Assembly (NCBI GenBank): GCA_013314775.1
Contig: JABUFB010000013.1
Coordinates: 62,001-126,000, forward strand
Length of the DNA stretch: 64,000 bases
Direction: 5' to 3'
Origin: Armatimonadota bacterium
GTDB lineage: Bacteria > Armatimonadota > Zipacnadia > Zipacnadales > JABUFB01
The position numbers were made by a program, and so were the translations under genes. The notes under the pieces were generated by a model, which was not told the origin of the DNA, searched no databases, and was given only the letters and a program-made list of their open reading frames with translations. This document shows, piece by piece, positions 53,088-63,114 of this stretch (position 1 is its first letter; each line of letters opens with the position of its first letter).

Positions 53088-56000
53088 AGCGCCCGAAGCC
53101 TGCACGCTATCTCGTTCCAGGCGTCCTGGCCTTCCTGACCGCGGCTATCTCTCCCGCACTCGGCGACTGGCAGACCGGGCCCCTGACTCGCTCATCCGAT
53201 GCCCGCGGCAACGTGTTGACGGACAGTTCCCTGGAGGCTGGCGGATGGACGGCGTCCGACGGCGCGACCATCACCGGGGATGCCGCGCGGACGGGACAAC
53301 TGGGCGCGCGCATCCAACGCGCCGATGACCGCACGAAACCCCGCATCCAGAGCGGTCTGATCCCCGTACAGCCGGGAAGGTGGCTAATCTCCGGCTGGAT
53401 TCGCACCCAGATGCCCTCCAGTGCTGATCCGAACTACAGCGCGGTGCTCGATGTCCAGTGGCTCGATGCCGCCGGAGCGGACCTGGGTTCGGGCCGGGCT
53501 GCCGCTGTCAACGGGCATACACACGACTGGGTCTACCGGTCCGCCCCATTGAACGCGCCGGCCGGTGCCGCACACGCGCGGCTCACGTTCTTCTTCAACT
53601 GGTCCTCCACCGGAACCGCCGACCTGGATGACGTCGCGATGACCCCCGCGACCGACGACGCTTCCGCAAGTCCCCCGGTGAGTCTCTCTCTCTCCGCCGC
53701 AGAGCGCGTCTTCGACCCCGGCGCGCCGCTGGCCGTGCGCGCCTCCGTGCGGCTTTCCGAGGGCCCGCCGAGAACGGTGCCCCTGTTCCTGGAGGTTACC
53801 GATAGCAGAGGACGACCCATCACGCGTGGCGAGACGATCTGCGAGGCCCGGTCGGACAGGGACACTCCGGTTACCATCACCGCGGAACCCGCCGAGGCGC
53901 CGATCCGCGAACATCTTGTTGCCCGGGTGCGTGCCGGTGGCCAGTCCGCCCCGTCCTTCGGGCTGCTGGTGGTGCCACGCCCCACCGATTTCCGCCTGGA
54001 CGAGACATCCCCCTTCGCTTTGCTCGAAGGTCACCCGTACCTGCAGAGGCGTCTGGGGGCGCGCTGGCAGCGGCCCAACTTCAACTGGAATGAGCGCGAG
54101 ATGGAGCTTGCGAAGCGTTACGGCGTGACCTACGTGGGGATGATCAACGAAGCCAACCGCGCCCTGGTGGGCGACATGCCCCTGGAGGAATACGGGCAGT
54201 ATGTGTTCGAGTCGGTCTCGAAGTTCCGGCATCTCGTGAAATACTGGCAACTGGGCAATGAGCCCAACCTGTACCAGCCGGGGATCCCCGAACGCTGGGC
54301 CGAGGTGCTCCGGGTGGGCTACGAGGCCGCGAAGCGCGCGGACCCGGACTGCCAGGTGATGTGGGGCGGCATCACGGGCCTCAATGTGGACCCGGAGATG
54401 GTGGACAAGCTGCTGACAGCCGGTGGTGGGAAGTACACCGATATCATCGACCTTCACCTGTATGTGCCCATCCCCGAAATGGACCGGCTGCTCAGCAAAG
54501 TGCGCGCGGACATGGCCCGGCATGGCGTGGACAAGCCCATCGTCATCACCGAGGTCACCGCCGCACTGGGAACGGTGTTGCCCGAGCGTGTCAAAGCATC
54601 CCACGTCTACAAGCGCTACGGGGTTGCCGAGGCCCACGGTGTGCTGGCTTCCTGGTGGTTCGTGCTGCACTGGGTCAACACCGGCGAGTTCCGCTACTGC
54701 TCGCTCATCGACCCCGGGACCGGCGAGCCGCACGAGGGCGCTGCGGCATACGCGCGCCTCACCGAGGCGATCCAGGACGCCCGGTTCCTCAAACGACACG
54801 ACGCAGGAGAGGGGAACTGGGTCCTCGAGTGGGAACGCGGGGACCGCCGGGTCTTCCTTGCCTGGGCCGAGGGCGAAGGCACCACCGGTTCAGTCTCGCT
54901 CCCCTGCGGTCAGGGCGACGGCACAGTGGTGGATGTGGCCGGGCATGAATGGTCGGTGCGCGTGGGAGGCAACTTCTGCATCAACCTGCGAGACGAACCG
55001 CTCCTTCTTGATCTTCCCGCGCCCGATGCGTCCATCGGCATCGGGCCCGGTATCGATGTGAATCCGGCCGAACTCCGTCTGCCTCGGGGAGCAGCCGGCA
55101 CGGCAACCATCCCCGGCGTCTCGGGGACGCTGAACCTCGACGCCCCGGCGGGCATTGAGGCCGGCTTCGAAGCCAACTCCATCAGGGTGCGCGCTCTGCC
55201 TGACGCGGAACTCGACACCCACTGGTTGGTTCTGCGTGAGACCGAAGGCCCGCGCGACGCCGGCTTCTACCGGCTGGCGGTGACCGTTACCCCGCCGCTG
55301 CAGGTGGAAATCACCCCCCTTCCGGTGGTAAATGGCCCAGCTGCTGTCAACCTATCTGTCACCAATCTCGGACCCGAAACGGTGTCCGGGTCGATCGAGC
55401 TTCGCTCGCCGGTCTCGGGTGGTCTACGCCGTGACGAGATCAGCATCCCCTTCCAGACCCTTGGTCCGGGCCGGACGGGAACTGTGACCGCCGAACTCAC
55501 CGGGCGCCCGGACCCGTTGGCCCGGTATCCCTTCCAGGTGTCAGCAGTCGCAGAGACCGGTGTGCGCGAGGTGCTGGAACGGACGCTCGTGTTCACTCCT
55601 GCCCCGCAAGTCCGGCAGGCCGTCTCCGTAGACGGCGACCTGTCCGACTGGCCGGAGCTATTCCCCATCGTGATTGGCGCGAACACCGGCGAGACCTCGC
55701 ACCCATCTGACGGCCCCCCCAGCGGGCCTGGCGACATCTCGGCCCGCGCAGCATTGCAGTGGGACGAGAGCAGCCTGTACCTTGCGGCCGAAGTTACCGA
55801 CGACCTTCATGCCAACACTCAGGACGCGGGGGCGATCTGGGACGGCGATGGCATCCAGTTCGGGCTCGCGCCCTGGCCATACGCGCCGGGCAGCGATTAC
55901 TACGAGTGGGGCGTGGCTCTCACCGGAGCAGGCCTGAAGCGGTGGTCATGGCGCGCCGTGGCCCCTGCCCCAACGGGCAACATCGACTTCCCCTGCGCCA

Positions 56001-56218
56001 TCAAGCGCGAGGAAGGGCGCACGCTCTACGAAATGGCAATCCCCTGGGCCAAGCTGCCGCCAATGTCGCCGCAAGTCGGGATAACCTTCGGATTCGGCTT
56101 GCTGGTCAACGAAATGGACACCGGCAGTCGCGGCTATTACGGCTGGCATCAAGGCATCGCAGGAGAGAAGGACCGCGCGCGGTTTGGGCAGGTGACCTTA
56201 GTGCCCGCGGCGCGGTGA
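53084..56218 (+). CDS. Multidomain clan GH-A glycoside hydrolase with CBM9-like C-terminus
   Basis: A 1044-residue exported enzyme, start overlapping the preceding stop. A signal-like N-terminus and a jelly-roll CBM domain (VLTDSSLEAGGWTA) are followed by a GH-A TIM barrel related to GH39/GH5 families. The acid/base is Glu393 in WQLGNEPNLYQPG and the nucleophile is Glu490 in VITEVTAALG. A beta-sandwich accessory region follows, and the last 210 residues resemble a CBM9/DOMON-like domain (VDGDLSDWPELFP, GDGIQFGLAPWPYAPG). The products would feed the ABC importer encoded next. Exact substrate unknown. Confidence 0.85.
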   Translation: MKRPKPARYLVPGVLAFLTAAISPALGDWQTGPLTRSSDARGNVLTDSSLEAGGWTASDGATITGDAARTGQLGARIQRADDRTKPRIQSGLIPVQPGRWLISGWIRTQMPSSADPNYSAVLDVQWLDAAGADLGSGRAAAVNGHTHDWVYRSAPLNAPAGAAHARLTFFFNWSSTGTADLDDVAMTPATDDASASPPVSLSLSAAERVFDPGAPLAVRASVRLSEGPPRTVPLFLEVTDSRGRPITRGETICEARSDRDTPVTITAEPAEAPIREHLVARVRAGGQSAPSFGLLVVPRPTDFRLDETSPFALLEGHPYLQRRLGARWQRPNFNWNEREMELAKRYGVTYVGMINEANRALVGDMPLEEYGQYVFESVSKFRHLVKYWQLGNEPNLYQPGIPERWAEVLRVGYEAAKRADPDCQVMWGGITGLNVDPEMVDKLLTAGGGKYTDIIDLHLYVPIPEMDRLLSKVRADMARHGVDKPIVITEVTAALGTVLPERVKASHVYKRYGVAEAHGVLASWWFVLHWVNTGEFRYCSLIDPGTGEPHEGAAAYARLTEAIQDARFLKRHDAGEGNWVLEWERGDRRVFLAWAEGEGTTGSVSLPCGQGDGTVVDVAGHEWSVRVGGNFCINLRDEPLLLDLPAPDASIGIGPGIDVNPAELRLPRGAAGTATIPGVSGTLNLDAPAGIEAGFEANSIRVRALPDAELDTHWLVLRETEGPRDAGFYRLAVTVTPPLQVEITPLPVVNGPAAVNLSVTNLGPETVSGSIELRSPVSGGLRRDEISIPFQTLGPGRTGTVTAELTGRPDPLARYPFQVSAVAETGVREVLERTLVFTPAPQVRQAVSVDGDLSDWPELFPIVIGANTGETSHPSDGPPSGPGDISARAALQWDESSLYLAAEVTDDLHANTQDAGAIWDGDGIQFGLAPWPYAPGSDYYEWGVALTGAGLKRWSWRAVAPAPTGNIDFPCAIKREEGRTLYEMAIPWAKLPPMSPQVGITFGFGLLVNEMDTGSRGYYGWHQGIAGEKDRARFGQVTLVPAAR

Positions 56219-56305
56219 CGGTCCGGCGGGTTGGCGGCGTGGCCACCGACATCTCCCGTCCTCCTTGGGGGGCCTGAAGGTAAACGGTGGGGGTTCGCGG
56301 AATGT

Positions 56306-57652
56306 ATGGCTATGCGAAGGTTTCTGCCAATTGCTTTGTCCGCCCTTCTGTGCATTGCCATCGCGGGCTGCGGGCGCGACGCGTCATCATCCTCAGGCCG
56401 CACGGTGGTCCGCGTCTGGCATGTCTGGGGCGGGACCATGGCCGAGGGCTTCACCAGACTGTGTGAAGCCTTCGCAAAGGAGCACCCGGAGATCGAGCTC
56501 CGCCCCGTCTTCGCATCCAATGACCTCGCGACCAACCAGAAGTTCTTCACTGCCGTGGCTGCCAAACGCCCTCCCGAAGTGGTTTTCGTTGACGGCCCCC
56601 AGGTCGCTCCGTGGGCCGAGTGGGGAGCGCTGGAACCTCTCACCGACCGCTGTGAGCAGGCAGGCATTACCGAGAATGACTACTTCGCGCCCTGCTGGCG
56701 ACAGAACACATACAAAGGCGACGTCTGGGCGCTCACCTTCTGCGCGGACCCCAATTTCGGGTTCGTCTGGAGCAAGAAAGCATTCCGCGAGGCCGGCCTG
56801 GATCCCGAGAAACCTCCCATAACCATCGAAGACCTCGACCGCTGCGCACGGGCCCTCACTCGCCGAGAGGGCAACGAGCTGACCCAGATCGGTCTCATCC
56901 CCTGGTCGCAGTACGGGGCGGCCAATTCCATCTTCACCTGGGGCTGGGCCTTCGGGGGCGATTTCTTCGACTACCAGACCGGCCGTGTGACTGCCGACGA
57001 CCCGCGCGTTGTGAAGGCCCTGGAGTGGATGGTCTCTTACGCGAAGGAGTATGACGTCACCAAGGTCGCCAGTCTCGAACGCGGGTTCGGATCCGCGGAA
57101 CAGAACCCCTTCATAACCGGCAAGGTCGCCATGATGTGCCTGCACATCGGTGGGATCGCCGACCTGGCCCGGTACGCGCCGGACCTCGACTACGGAGTCA
57201 CTTTCATCCCGGCACCGCCCGACGGTGAGCAGCGAAGTTCATGGGTAGGCGGCTGGTGCGTGTCCATTCCGAAAGGCGCCGAGAACCAGGACGCTGCCTG
57301 GGAGTTCATCCGGTGGCTCTGCGCATCGGACGAGGGGACTGCGCTGGTGGGCGAAGCCACGGGGCTCTTCCCCGGGTACAAGGCGTCACCGTATCTGAGG
57401 AGCGTCCAGGGCAAGAAACATTATGGCAAGTTCTTGCGGATCCTCCAGGAATGTCGCCACCAGCGCCCTGTGATGCCGGTGCAGGCCCGGTATATGCGCG
57501 AGCTGTCCCGGGCCGTGGACGCCGCGGTCTACGGCAAGCTCTCCCCCCAGGCCGCACTCAGACGGGCCACCGAGACTACCCAGCGTGAACTGGATACCAT
57601 CACTGCGGGAAGCGGTTGGTCCCAACCCACCAACTCCGGGCAGGTGGAGTGA
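56306..57652 (+). CDS. Sugar ABC transporter substrate-binding lipoprotein
   Basis: A 448-residue family-1 extracellular solute-binding protein. The lipobox IAGC puts the lipidated Cys at residue 22. The mature part has the usual VVRVWHVWGG start, PEVVFVDGPQVAPWAEWGAL hinge region, and AAWEFIRWLC near the C-terminus. It captures an oligosaccharide in the periplasm for the two permeases that follow. The start is one of two closely spaced ATGs (56306, 56312). The partner ATPase gene is not in the window, so a shared MsmK-like ATPase is expected. Confidence 0.92.
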   Translation: MAMRRFLPIALSALLCIAIAGCGRDASSSSGRTVVRVWHVWGGTMAEGFTRLCEAFAKEHPEIELRPVFASNDLATNQKFFTAVAAKRPPEVVFVDGPQVAPWAEWGALEPLTDRCEQAGITENDYFAPCWRQNTYKGDVWALTFCADPNFGFVWSKKAFREAGLDPEKPPITIEDLDRCARALTRREGNELTQIGLIPWSQYGAANSIFTWGWAFGGDFFDYQTGRVTADDPRVVKALEWMVSYAKEYDVTKVASLERGFGSAEQNPFITGKVAMMCLHIGGIADLARYAPDLDYGVTFIPAPPDGEQRSSWVGGWCVSIPKGAENQDAAWEFIRWLCASDEGTALVGEATGLFPGYKASPYLRSVQGKKHYGKFLRILQECRHQRPVMPVQARYMRELSRAVDAAVYGKLSPQAALRRATETTQRELDTITAGSGWSQPTNSGQVE

Positions 57653-57657
57653 GCTCG

Positions 57658-58623
57658 ATGCAGCTGTCCACGATATCGGGAGATCGGGGTGAGCGCTTGG
57701 ACACGCCTTCCGGCGCCCAAGACCTGAAGCGCGGGCGCACCCTGGCCGGACTGCTCTTCTGCGCGCCGGCGATCCTGGGTTTGCTCATTTTCACGCTTTA
57801 CCCCATGCTGGCGTCGCTTTATTACAGCTTCACCCGCTACAGCGTCATGAAGCCGCCGGTCTGGGTGGGCGCCACGAACTACGCTCATCTCGCGCACGAT
57901 GAGCTGTTCTGGAAGTCCCTCGGCAACACCGCGTACTATGCGGTGATTGCTGTCCCTCTGGGTATCGTCGTGGCCCTGGGACTGGCGCTTCTGCTCAACA
58001 TGAAAGTGCGCGGGCAAGCGCTTTATCGCACGTTCTTTTTCGTCCCGTCAATTGTTCCGCTGGTAGCCAGCTCGGTCTTGTGGATATGGCTTTTCAACCC
58101 ACAGAACGGGGCGATCAACGCTCTCTTGCGGCCGATTTTCGCGTCACTTGGCCTCGGTGAGCCGCCCGGATGGTTCGCCGATCCAGCCTGGTCGAAGCCC
58201 GCAATCATTCTCTGGAGTCTGTGGGGCGTGGGCGGCTCCATGGTGATCTTCCTGGCGGCCCTGCAGGACGTGCCCCAGGAGCTTCACGAGGCGGCCGAGG
58301 TGGACGGCGCTAGAGCCTGGCACAGGGTCCGGCACATCACATTGCCCTTCATCAGCCCCCAGATACTCTTCGTCCTCATCATGGGGATGATCGGCGCCTT
58401 CCAGTTCTTCACCCCAGCCTACGTCATGACCCAGGGCACCGGCGGGCCGGTAGATTCCACCCTCTTCTATTCTCTGTACCTGTTCAACGTGGCCTTCGCG
58501 GACTTCAAGATGGGCTACGCCTGCGCGCTTGCGTGGATCCTTTTCCTGCTGATCCTCGCATTCACTGCATTGATATTCCGAACCTCGGCGCGGTTCGTGT
58601 ACTATGCAGGGGAGGGGAGATAA
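57658..58623 (+). CDS. Sugar ABC transporter permease (MalF/UgpA-like)
   Basis: A 321-residue permease with six transmembrane segments, beginning FCAPAILGLLIFTLYPMLA. The EAA loop that contacts the ATPase is EAAEVDGARAWHRVRHITLP. It starts six bases after the binding-protein stop, with GTGGAG upstream. First of a pair of permeases for an oligosaccharide. Confidence 0.94.
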   Translation: MQLSTISGDRGERLDTPSGAQDLKRGRTLAGLLFCAPAILGLLIFTLYPMLASLYYSFTRYSVMKPPVWVGATNYAHLAHDELFWKSLGNTAYYAVIAVPLGIVVALGLALLLNMKVRGQALYRTFFFVPSIVPLVASSVLWIWLFNPQNGAINALLRPIFASLGLGEPPGWFADPAWSKPAIILWSLWGVGGSMVIFLAALQDVPQELHEAAEVDGARAWHRVRHITLPFISPQILFVLIMGMIGAFQFFTPAYVMTQGTGGPVDSTLFYSLYLFNVAFADFKMGYACALAWILFLLILAFTALIFRTSARFVYYAGEGR

Positions 58624-59477
58624 TGCCGCAGGCCAATAGGGACGGTTCCCGCCGCACACCGGTCCTCTCCACGGTCCTTGCCCACACTGCGCTTATCTTC
58701 CTGAGCGCCGTCTTTCTCGTGCCCCTATTGTGGCTGATCACCTCGTCCCTGAAGACCGACGCTCAGATCTTCAAGTTCCCGCCCGAGTGGATCCCCAATC
58801 CATTGACTTTCGAGAATTATCCCAACGGGCTGACCTTCATTCCCTTCTGGCGGTTCCTGCTGAACACCAGCATCCTGTGTGTGGCCACAGTGCTCGGGAC
58901 GATTCTGTCCTGCTCCCTTGTGGCCTACGGCCTTGCGCGCATCAACTGGCGCGGGCGCAATCCCCTCCTGTACATCCTGCTGGGAACAATGATGCTCCCC
59001 TTCCAGGTCACCATGGTGCCTGTGTTCGTCATGTTTGCGCGCATCGGGTGGGTGGATACGCTCTGGCCTCTCATCATCCCCCACTTCTTCGGGAACGCCT
59101 TCTACATTTTCCTGATGCGCCAGTTCTTCATGACCATCCCGGGTGAGCTTACGGAAGCCGCACGCATTGACGGCTGCACCGAATGGGACATCTACCGCAA
59201 GATCGTCTTGCCCTTGAGCAAGCCGGTACTGGCGACCGTGGGCCTTTTCGCGTTCATGGCCACCTGGAACGACTATCTCGGCCCACTCATCTACCTGGCG
59301 GACGAAAGCAAGTACACACTTTCCCTGGGACTGGCGAGTTTCTCCAGCCAGTACGGATCCTATCCGGGCATGCTGATGGCCGTCACCACCGTCATCACAG
59401 TGCCCATCATCGTTCTGTTCTTCCTGGCCCAACGCACCTTCATTCAGGGCATCACGCTCACGGGGATCAAGGGATAG
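58623..59477 (+). CDS. Sugar ABC transporter permease (MalG/UgpE-like)
   Basis: A 284-residue permease with about six transmembrane segments. The EAA loop is EAARIDGCTEWDIYRKIVLP, and the C-terminal QRTFIQGITLTGIKG is the standard MalG-type ending. Its ATG overlaps the TAA stop of the first permease by one base, with GGGGAGGGGAGA before it. Pairs with the upstream permease. Confidence 0.95.
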   Translation: MPQANRDGSRRTPVLSTVLAHTALIFLSAVFLVPLLWLITSSLKTDAQIFKFPPEWIPNPLTFENYPNGLTFIPFWRFLLNTSILCVATVLGTILSCSLVAYGLARINWRGRNPLLYILLGTMMLPFQVTMVPVFVMFARIGWVDTLWPLIIPHFFGNAFYIFLMRQFFMTIPGELTEAARIDGCTEWDIYRKIVLPLSKPVLATVGLFAFMATWNDYLGPLIYLADESKYTLSLGLASFSSQYGSYPGMLMAVTTVITVPIIVLFFLAQRTFIQGITLTGIKG

Positions 59478-59524
59478 CGGCTCTGCCCGCGCGATTTCAT
59501 CCCCGTCACAGCGAGGTCACCACT

Positions 59525-60826
59525 GTGCCTGACTTCGACATTCTGATCATCGGTGGGTCGGCGGCGGGAAGCAACGCAGCCGTGGCAGCAAGGAAACTGT
59601 ATCCGGAAAAGTCCATCGCCGTCGTCAGACGTGAAGAAGCCGCCGTCATCCCGTGGCACATCTACAAGGCGATGCGCGATGAGGATTCCCTGCGCAAGCA
59701 GGCTATGCCGGACACGGTATACACCCGCAACCGCGTGACGCTACTGATCGGCGAGGCAACCGTGGTGGACCGCCAGGCGAAGACGGTGGAACTTTCTGAC
59801 GGCCGGCGACTGGGCTATGACCGGCTGCTTCTCGCAACGGGTTCGTCTCCGTTCGTGCCCCGCCTGCCGGGCGTGGACCTGCCGGGAGTGTTCCCGGTCC
59901 GCAAGAACATCCCGCATCTTGCCGCGATGCGCGAAGCCCTGGCTGTCGCGAGCAGTGTGGCAATCATCGGCGGCGGGTTCGTGGGTGTTGAATTCGCGAG
60001 CGAACTGGGCTGCCGGGACGGGTTGCAGGTAACGCTCGTGGAGTTGCTCCCGCGCTGTCTCGCGGTGGCATTCGACGAGAGCATGTCAAGCCGCGCAGAG
60101 AGCCTATTGAGAGACAGCGGGGTCGAGATCCTGACGCAAACGCGGGTCGCGGCGATTCTCGGGACAAAGCGAGTGGAAGCCATCCGGCTCGCCGATGAAA
60201 GGGAGTTCCCGGCGGACGTGGTACTCCTGGCGGTTGGGGAGCGCCCGGAGACCCACCTTGGTGAAGCGTCCGGCCTGCCAGTGGGTGCATGCGGCGGTTT
60301 CGTGGTGGATGACCGAATGCGCACTCCCGACCCAACCGTCTTCGCGGCGGGTGACTGTGCCGAGAAGACCTCCTTTTTCGGCGAAGCGTCCTGCCCCTTG
60401 CGCACTGCCACAATCGCGGCGGCCGAAGCGCGCATCGCAGCAGCGAACCTCTATGGCGACGGACCGCGCGACCCGGGCACCATTGAAGCCTACTCAACGA
60501 CCATCTGCGGCGCGGGCTTCGTGACAGTGGGCCTGAACGAGGGCACTGCATTGGGCCTTGGCAGGGAAGTCGTCGTCGGGGTCGCTGAGAACCCGGATGC
60601 ACGGGTGAAGCTGCTCTTCGACCGCAACACCGCCGATCTTGTGGGGTTCCAGGGCGTGGGCCGCCTGCCGTCAACGCTGGTGGACCGCCTGCTCGCCGCC
60701 ATGCGAACGTCGACAAGCCTGGCCACCGTCGCGGAGAACCCCGCGGCTGCGCTGCCCGGTGTTACCGACGCCGACCTGCTGGCGCTCATCGCCCAGGCAG
60801 CACAGGCAGCGCGCGCAGCACTGTAG
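59525..60826 (+). CDS. FAD-dependent NAD(P)-disulfide-reductase-like oxidoreductase without the active cysteine
   Basis: A 433-residue two-dinucleotide-binding flavoprotein. FAD loop IIGGSAAGSNAAVAA, second FAD motif LLLATGSSPFVPRLPG, NAD loop AIIGGGFVGVEFASELG, and FAD ribityl motif VFAAGDCAEK are all present. A C-terminal dimer domain ends it. It belongs with NADH oxidase/CoA-disulfide reductases, but no cysteine occurs in the first 160 residues, and the position of the peroxidatic Cys (SFxxCGxPY) reads AVIPWHIY. It therefore probably reduces a ferredoxin or rubredoxin-type partner. GTG start with GAGGT eight bases before it. It ends the sugar-uptake run. Confidence 0.85.
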   Translation: MPDFDILIIGGSAAGSNAAVAARKLYPEKSIAVVRREEAAVIPWHIYKAMRDEDSLRKQAMPDTVYTRNRVTLLIGEATVVDRQAKTVELSDGRRLGYDRLLLATGSSPFVPRLPGVDLPGVFPVRKNIPHLAAMREALAVASSVAIIGGGFVGVEFASELGCRDGLQVTLVELLPRCLAVAFDESMSSRAESLLRDSGVEILTQTRVAAILGTKRVEAIRLADEREFPADVVLLAVGERPETHLGEASGLPVGACGGFVVDDRMRTPDPTVFAAGDCAEKTSFFGEASCPLRTATIAAAEARIAAANLYGDGPRDPGTIEAYSTTICGAGFVTVGLNEGTALGLGREVVVGVAENPDARVKLLFDRNTADLVGFQGVGRLPSTLVDRLLAAMRTSTSLATVAENPAAALPGVTDADLLALIAQAAQAARAAL

Positions 60827-60858
60827 CCGCAGCCGACCGGTCCCACGCGACGCAGTAG

Positions 60859-63114
60859 TTAGCGCGATCGTTCACGCGCCACCAGTCCTGCCACATCCGC
60901 CCTCAACGCCTGCTGCTCCCCGAGCAGCCTGTTGAGGTCCGCGCGGCCGGAAAAATCGCCGCGCTTGAACGCATGCCGGAGGCCGAAGTAGGTGACGCTC
61001 AGGGCTTTCAATCGCCCCAACGCCGCCACCCACTCCGGGTCCTGAGTGCAGTCCACCTTTGCGACCACTGGTCGAATGAGCCGGTGGATCTCCCCGAAAC
61101 CCCGCTGCGCTCGGTCGAGCCCCAGCCCCATCTCCCAACACCCCGGGGCCTCCCTGCGCACCGCGTCCAGCATTTCGCGAACCGTGCGCAATGCGGCGCG
61201 GTCGCGACTGCGCTTCGCCATCCCGGCCAGCATACTCTCAATCTCCCCCACATCCAGCCCCTGCGCCTTCAAAACGCCGCACTCCACGCTCAGGCCCTCG
61301 ACTTCCCGGTCGAAGCGCCGGGCGAGTATATCCCGCCGCACAGAGCGGCACGAATCCTCGGGGGCGGCCATGAGTATCGCTCCACCTCCCGGCGGCAGGT
61401 CCAGAGCGAATTCGCCGTCACCGCCCACCGGGACTTCGCGCAGCGTGAGCATGTTGTGAAGCTTCTGGCACTCGGGCAGGGCGATCCGCACCGTACCCCG
61501 GTATGGCTGGAGCAGGTCCTTGTTGGACAGAACCACGTAGTCGCCCATTCCATTGCGCAGGCGGCCCAGCGTCAGGCGGTCTGTATCGTACTCGACTTCG
61601 GGCTTCATGTCCCCGGGTTCGGTGGCGTCCAGAAGTGCGGGCATCGCGGGGACAAGATCACGGGCAAGCGCACTCAGCGCCTCGTAGGTAGGATGCGCAT
61701 TGCCCCATGGATCGACCAGGGTGTCATCGAACTCTTCGCCCCGCAGCATGTTGTCCAGGTATGTGCAGGTGTCATTGTAGATAAAGAACAGGAAGCCGCC
61801 TGCGCCCGCGCCGATCGCGTTGAACACATCGAAGAGCGCTTCCGACGGGTCAGGCATGCGCATCGTGCATCTGGTTCCGCGGCGCCAGCTGAAAGCCTGG
61901 GGGATCATCCACACCTTCCCGCCATTGGAGTACTCTCGGGCATTGCGTACCAGGTCGGCGTGGAAAAGCAGGGCGTCCACGGAGCGCTCCGGCCGGAATA
62001 TCGAGTACGGGTCCAGCATCATCAGTTCCATGTACGGCCCGAGCAGTTTGGCGACCTGCATGAGATTGAAGGCGCTCGCCACCGGGTGATTGGGGTCGGC
62101 CGCCTGAACGATCTGCTTGTTCTCCAGATAAGCAATGCAGTCGTTTGGCTCGTCTCGCCCGTACCACGCCAGCAGCCACGGGTGATCGCGGTTCTCCCTG
62201 ATCAGCCGGAGCCTGTGATCCTCCGGCTCCGCGTCGCGAAGGTCGGCATTGGCCAGTGCCGTCTCCACCAGGTACAGCCGGTACTTCTCCATCAGTTTCA
62301 GGCGCCAGGCCACGCGGCCATCATCGCAGAAGTTGGAGATGGCATTCATCCCGTGGCGCTTGAGGTCCAGCAGGTCGTCTTCGAAACGCTCATCGGCCGT
62401 CTGGCCGAAAATCTCGGCATTGGCGACGTTCCCGGCCGCCACGGTGCTGATCACGCCAAAGGGGAAGACCGTTTCCAGGCACTCATAGCGCCGGCGACGG
62501 TAGCTGCCTTCAGGAAGGAGAGCATCCGACGGGAGCTCAGGCAGTTTGCCCTCGGCTTCGAAGATCTCGAAGTCATCCAGACAAAGCTCCGTACCCGCGT
62601 ACGCAATCTGCATGCTGGAAATCTCGTCGCCAACTACTCCGTCTCTGGGCGTATCCGGGTTCCCGAAGCGCTTGAACAGTGCGCTTTTCAGGTACCGCTG
62701 GACCAGCGTCCATCCGCCCCCCGGAAGCGGGAAAGTGAGCAGGTACTCCGCCTCCTCCGTGGCATTGCGAACGTTGATGCCCTCCATCGTGCCCGGTCCC
62801 ACGCGCAGCCGGAAACGCACCATGGTGCGGTCAGTGACACGGATCGGCCTGGGGAACTCGACGATAGGGGTGTCCCAGTCTGGTGCGGGCACCGTGAGCT
62901 TGAGGCAGGTGTCGCTCTCATACCCGGGCGAGGCAAGTTCCATCGTGACCTTCTGAGTATTGGACCACGCCCTCCAGTGCTCCAACTGGTCAGGGGATTC
63001 GAAGTCCGCCAGGAACTGGCGAGCGGGAACGGTGGATGCAACTGGTGCTGACCACGCGTGAAGAGTCGCACTGAGCGCGACTGTGAGCACAAGCCTGAGC
63101 CATCTCGGAGCCAT
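60859..63114 (-). CDS. Secreted GH-A-like glycoside hydrolase
   Basis: A 751-residue exported protein. Signal peptide (LRLVLTVALSATLHAWSA), a beta-sandwich CBM-like domain (FLADFESPDQLEHWRAW), and a TIM barrel whose likely acid/base is Glu322 in AWYGRDEPND. MMLDPYSIFRP and FLFFIYNDTCTYLDN lie toward the last strands, where the nucleophile should be, but I cannot point to it with confidence. A C-terminal helical region of about 130 residues ends the chain. The ATG at 63114 is preferred to GTG 63132. Convergent with the oxidoreductase gene; family-level assignment within GH-A is open. Confidence 0.7.
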   Translation of the reverse strand: MAPRWLRLVLTVALSATLHAWSAPVASTVPARQFLADFESPDQLEHWRAWSNTQKVTMELASPGYESDTCLKLTVPAPDWDTPIVEFPRPIRVTDRTMVRFRLRVGPGTMEGINVRNATEEAEYLLTFPLPGGGWTLVQRYLKSALFKRFGNPDTPRDGVVGDEISSMQIAYAGTELCLDDFEIFEAEGKLPELPSDALLPEGSYRRRRYECLETVFPFGVISTVAAGNVANAEIFGQTADERFEDDLLDLKRHGMNAISNFCDDGRVAWRLKLMEKYRLYLVETALANADLRDAEPEDHRLRLIRENRDHPWLLAWYGRDEPNDCIAYLENKQIVQAADPNHPVASAFNLMQVAKLLGPYMELMMLDPYSIFRPERSVDALLFHADLVRNAREYSNGGKVWMIPQAFSWRRGTRCTMRMPDPSEALFDVFNAIGAGAGGFLFFIYNDTCTYLDNMLRGEEFDDTLVDPWGNAHPTYEALSALARDLVPAMPALLDATEPGDMKPEVEYDTDRLTLGRLRNGMGDYVVLSNKDLLQPYRGTVRIALPECQKLHNMLTLREVPVGGDGEFALDLPPGGGAILMAAPEDSCRSVRRDILARRFDREVEGLSVECGVLKAQGLDVGEIESMLAGMAKRSRDRAALRTVREMLDAVRREAPGCWEMGLGLDRAQRGFGEIHRLIRPVVAKVDCTQDPEWVAALGRLKALSVTYFGLRHAFKRGDFSGRADLNRLLGEQQALRADVAGLVARERSR

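Noticed and set aside
60973-63051. Plus-strand frame of 692 codons over the GH-A-like gene
   Set aside because: Antisense shadow lacking any recognisable fold; the minus frame has signal peptide and TIM-barrel motifs.
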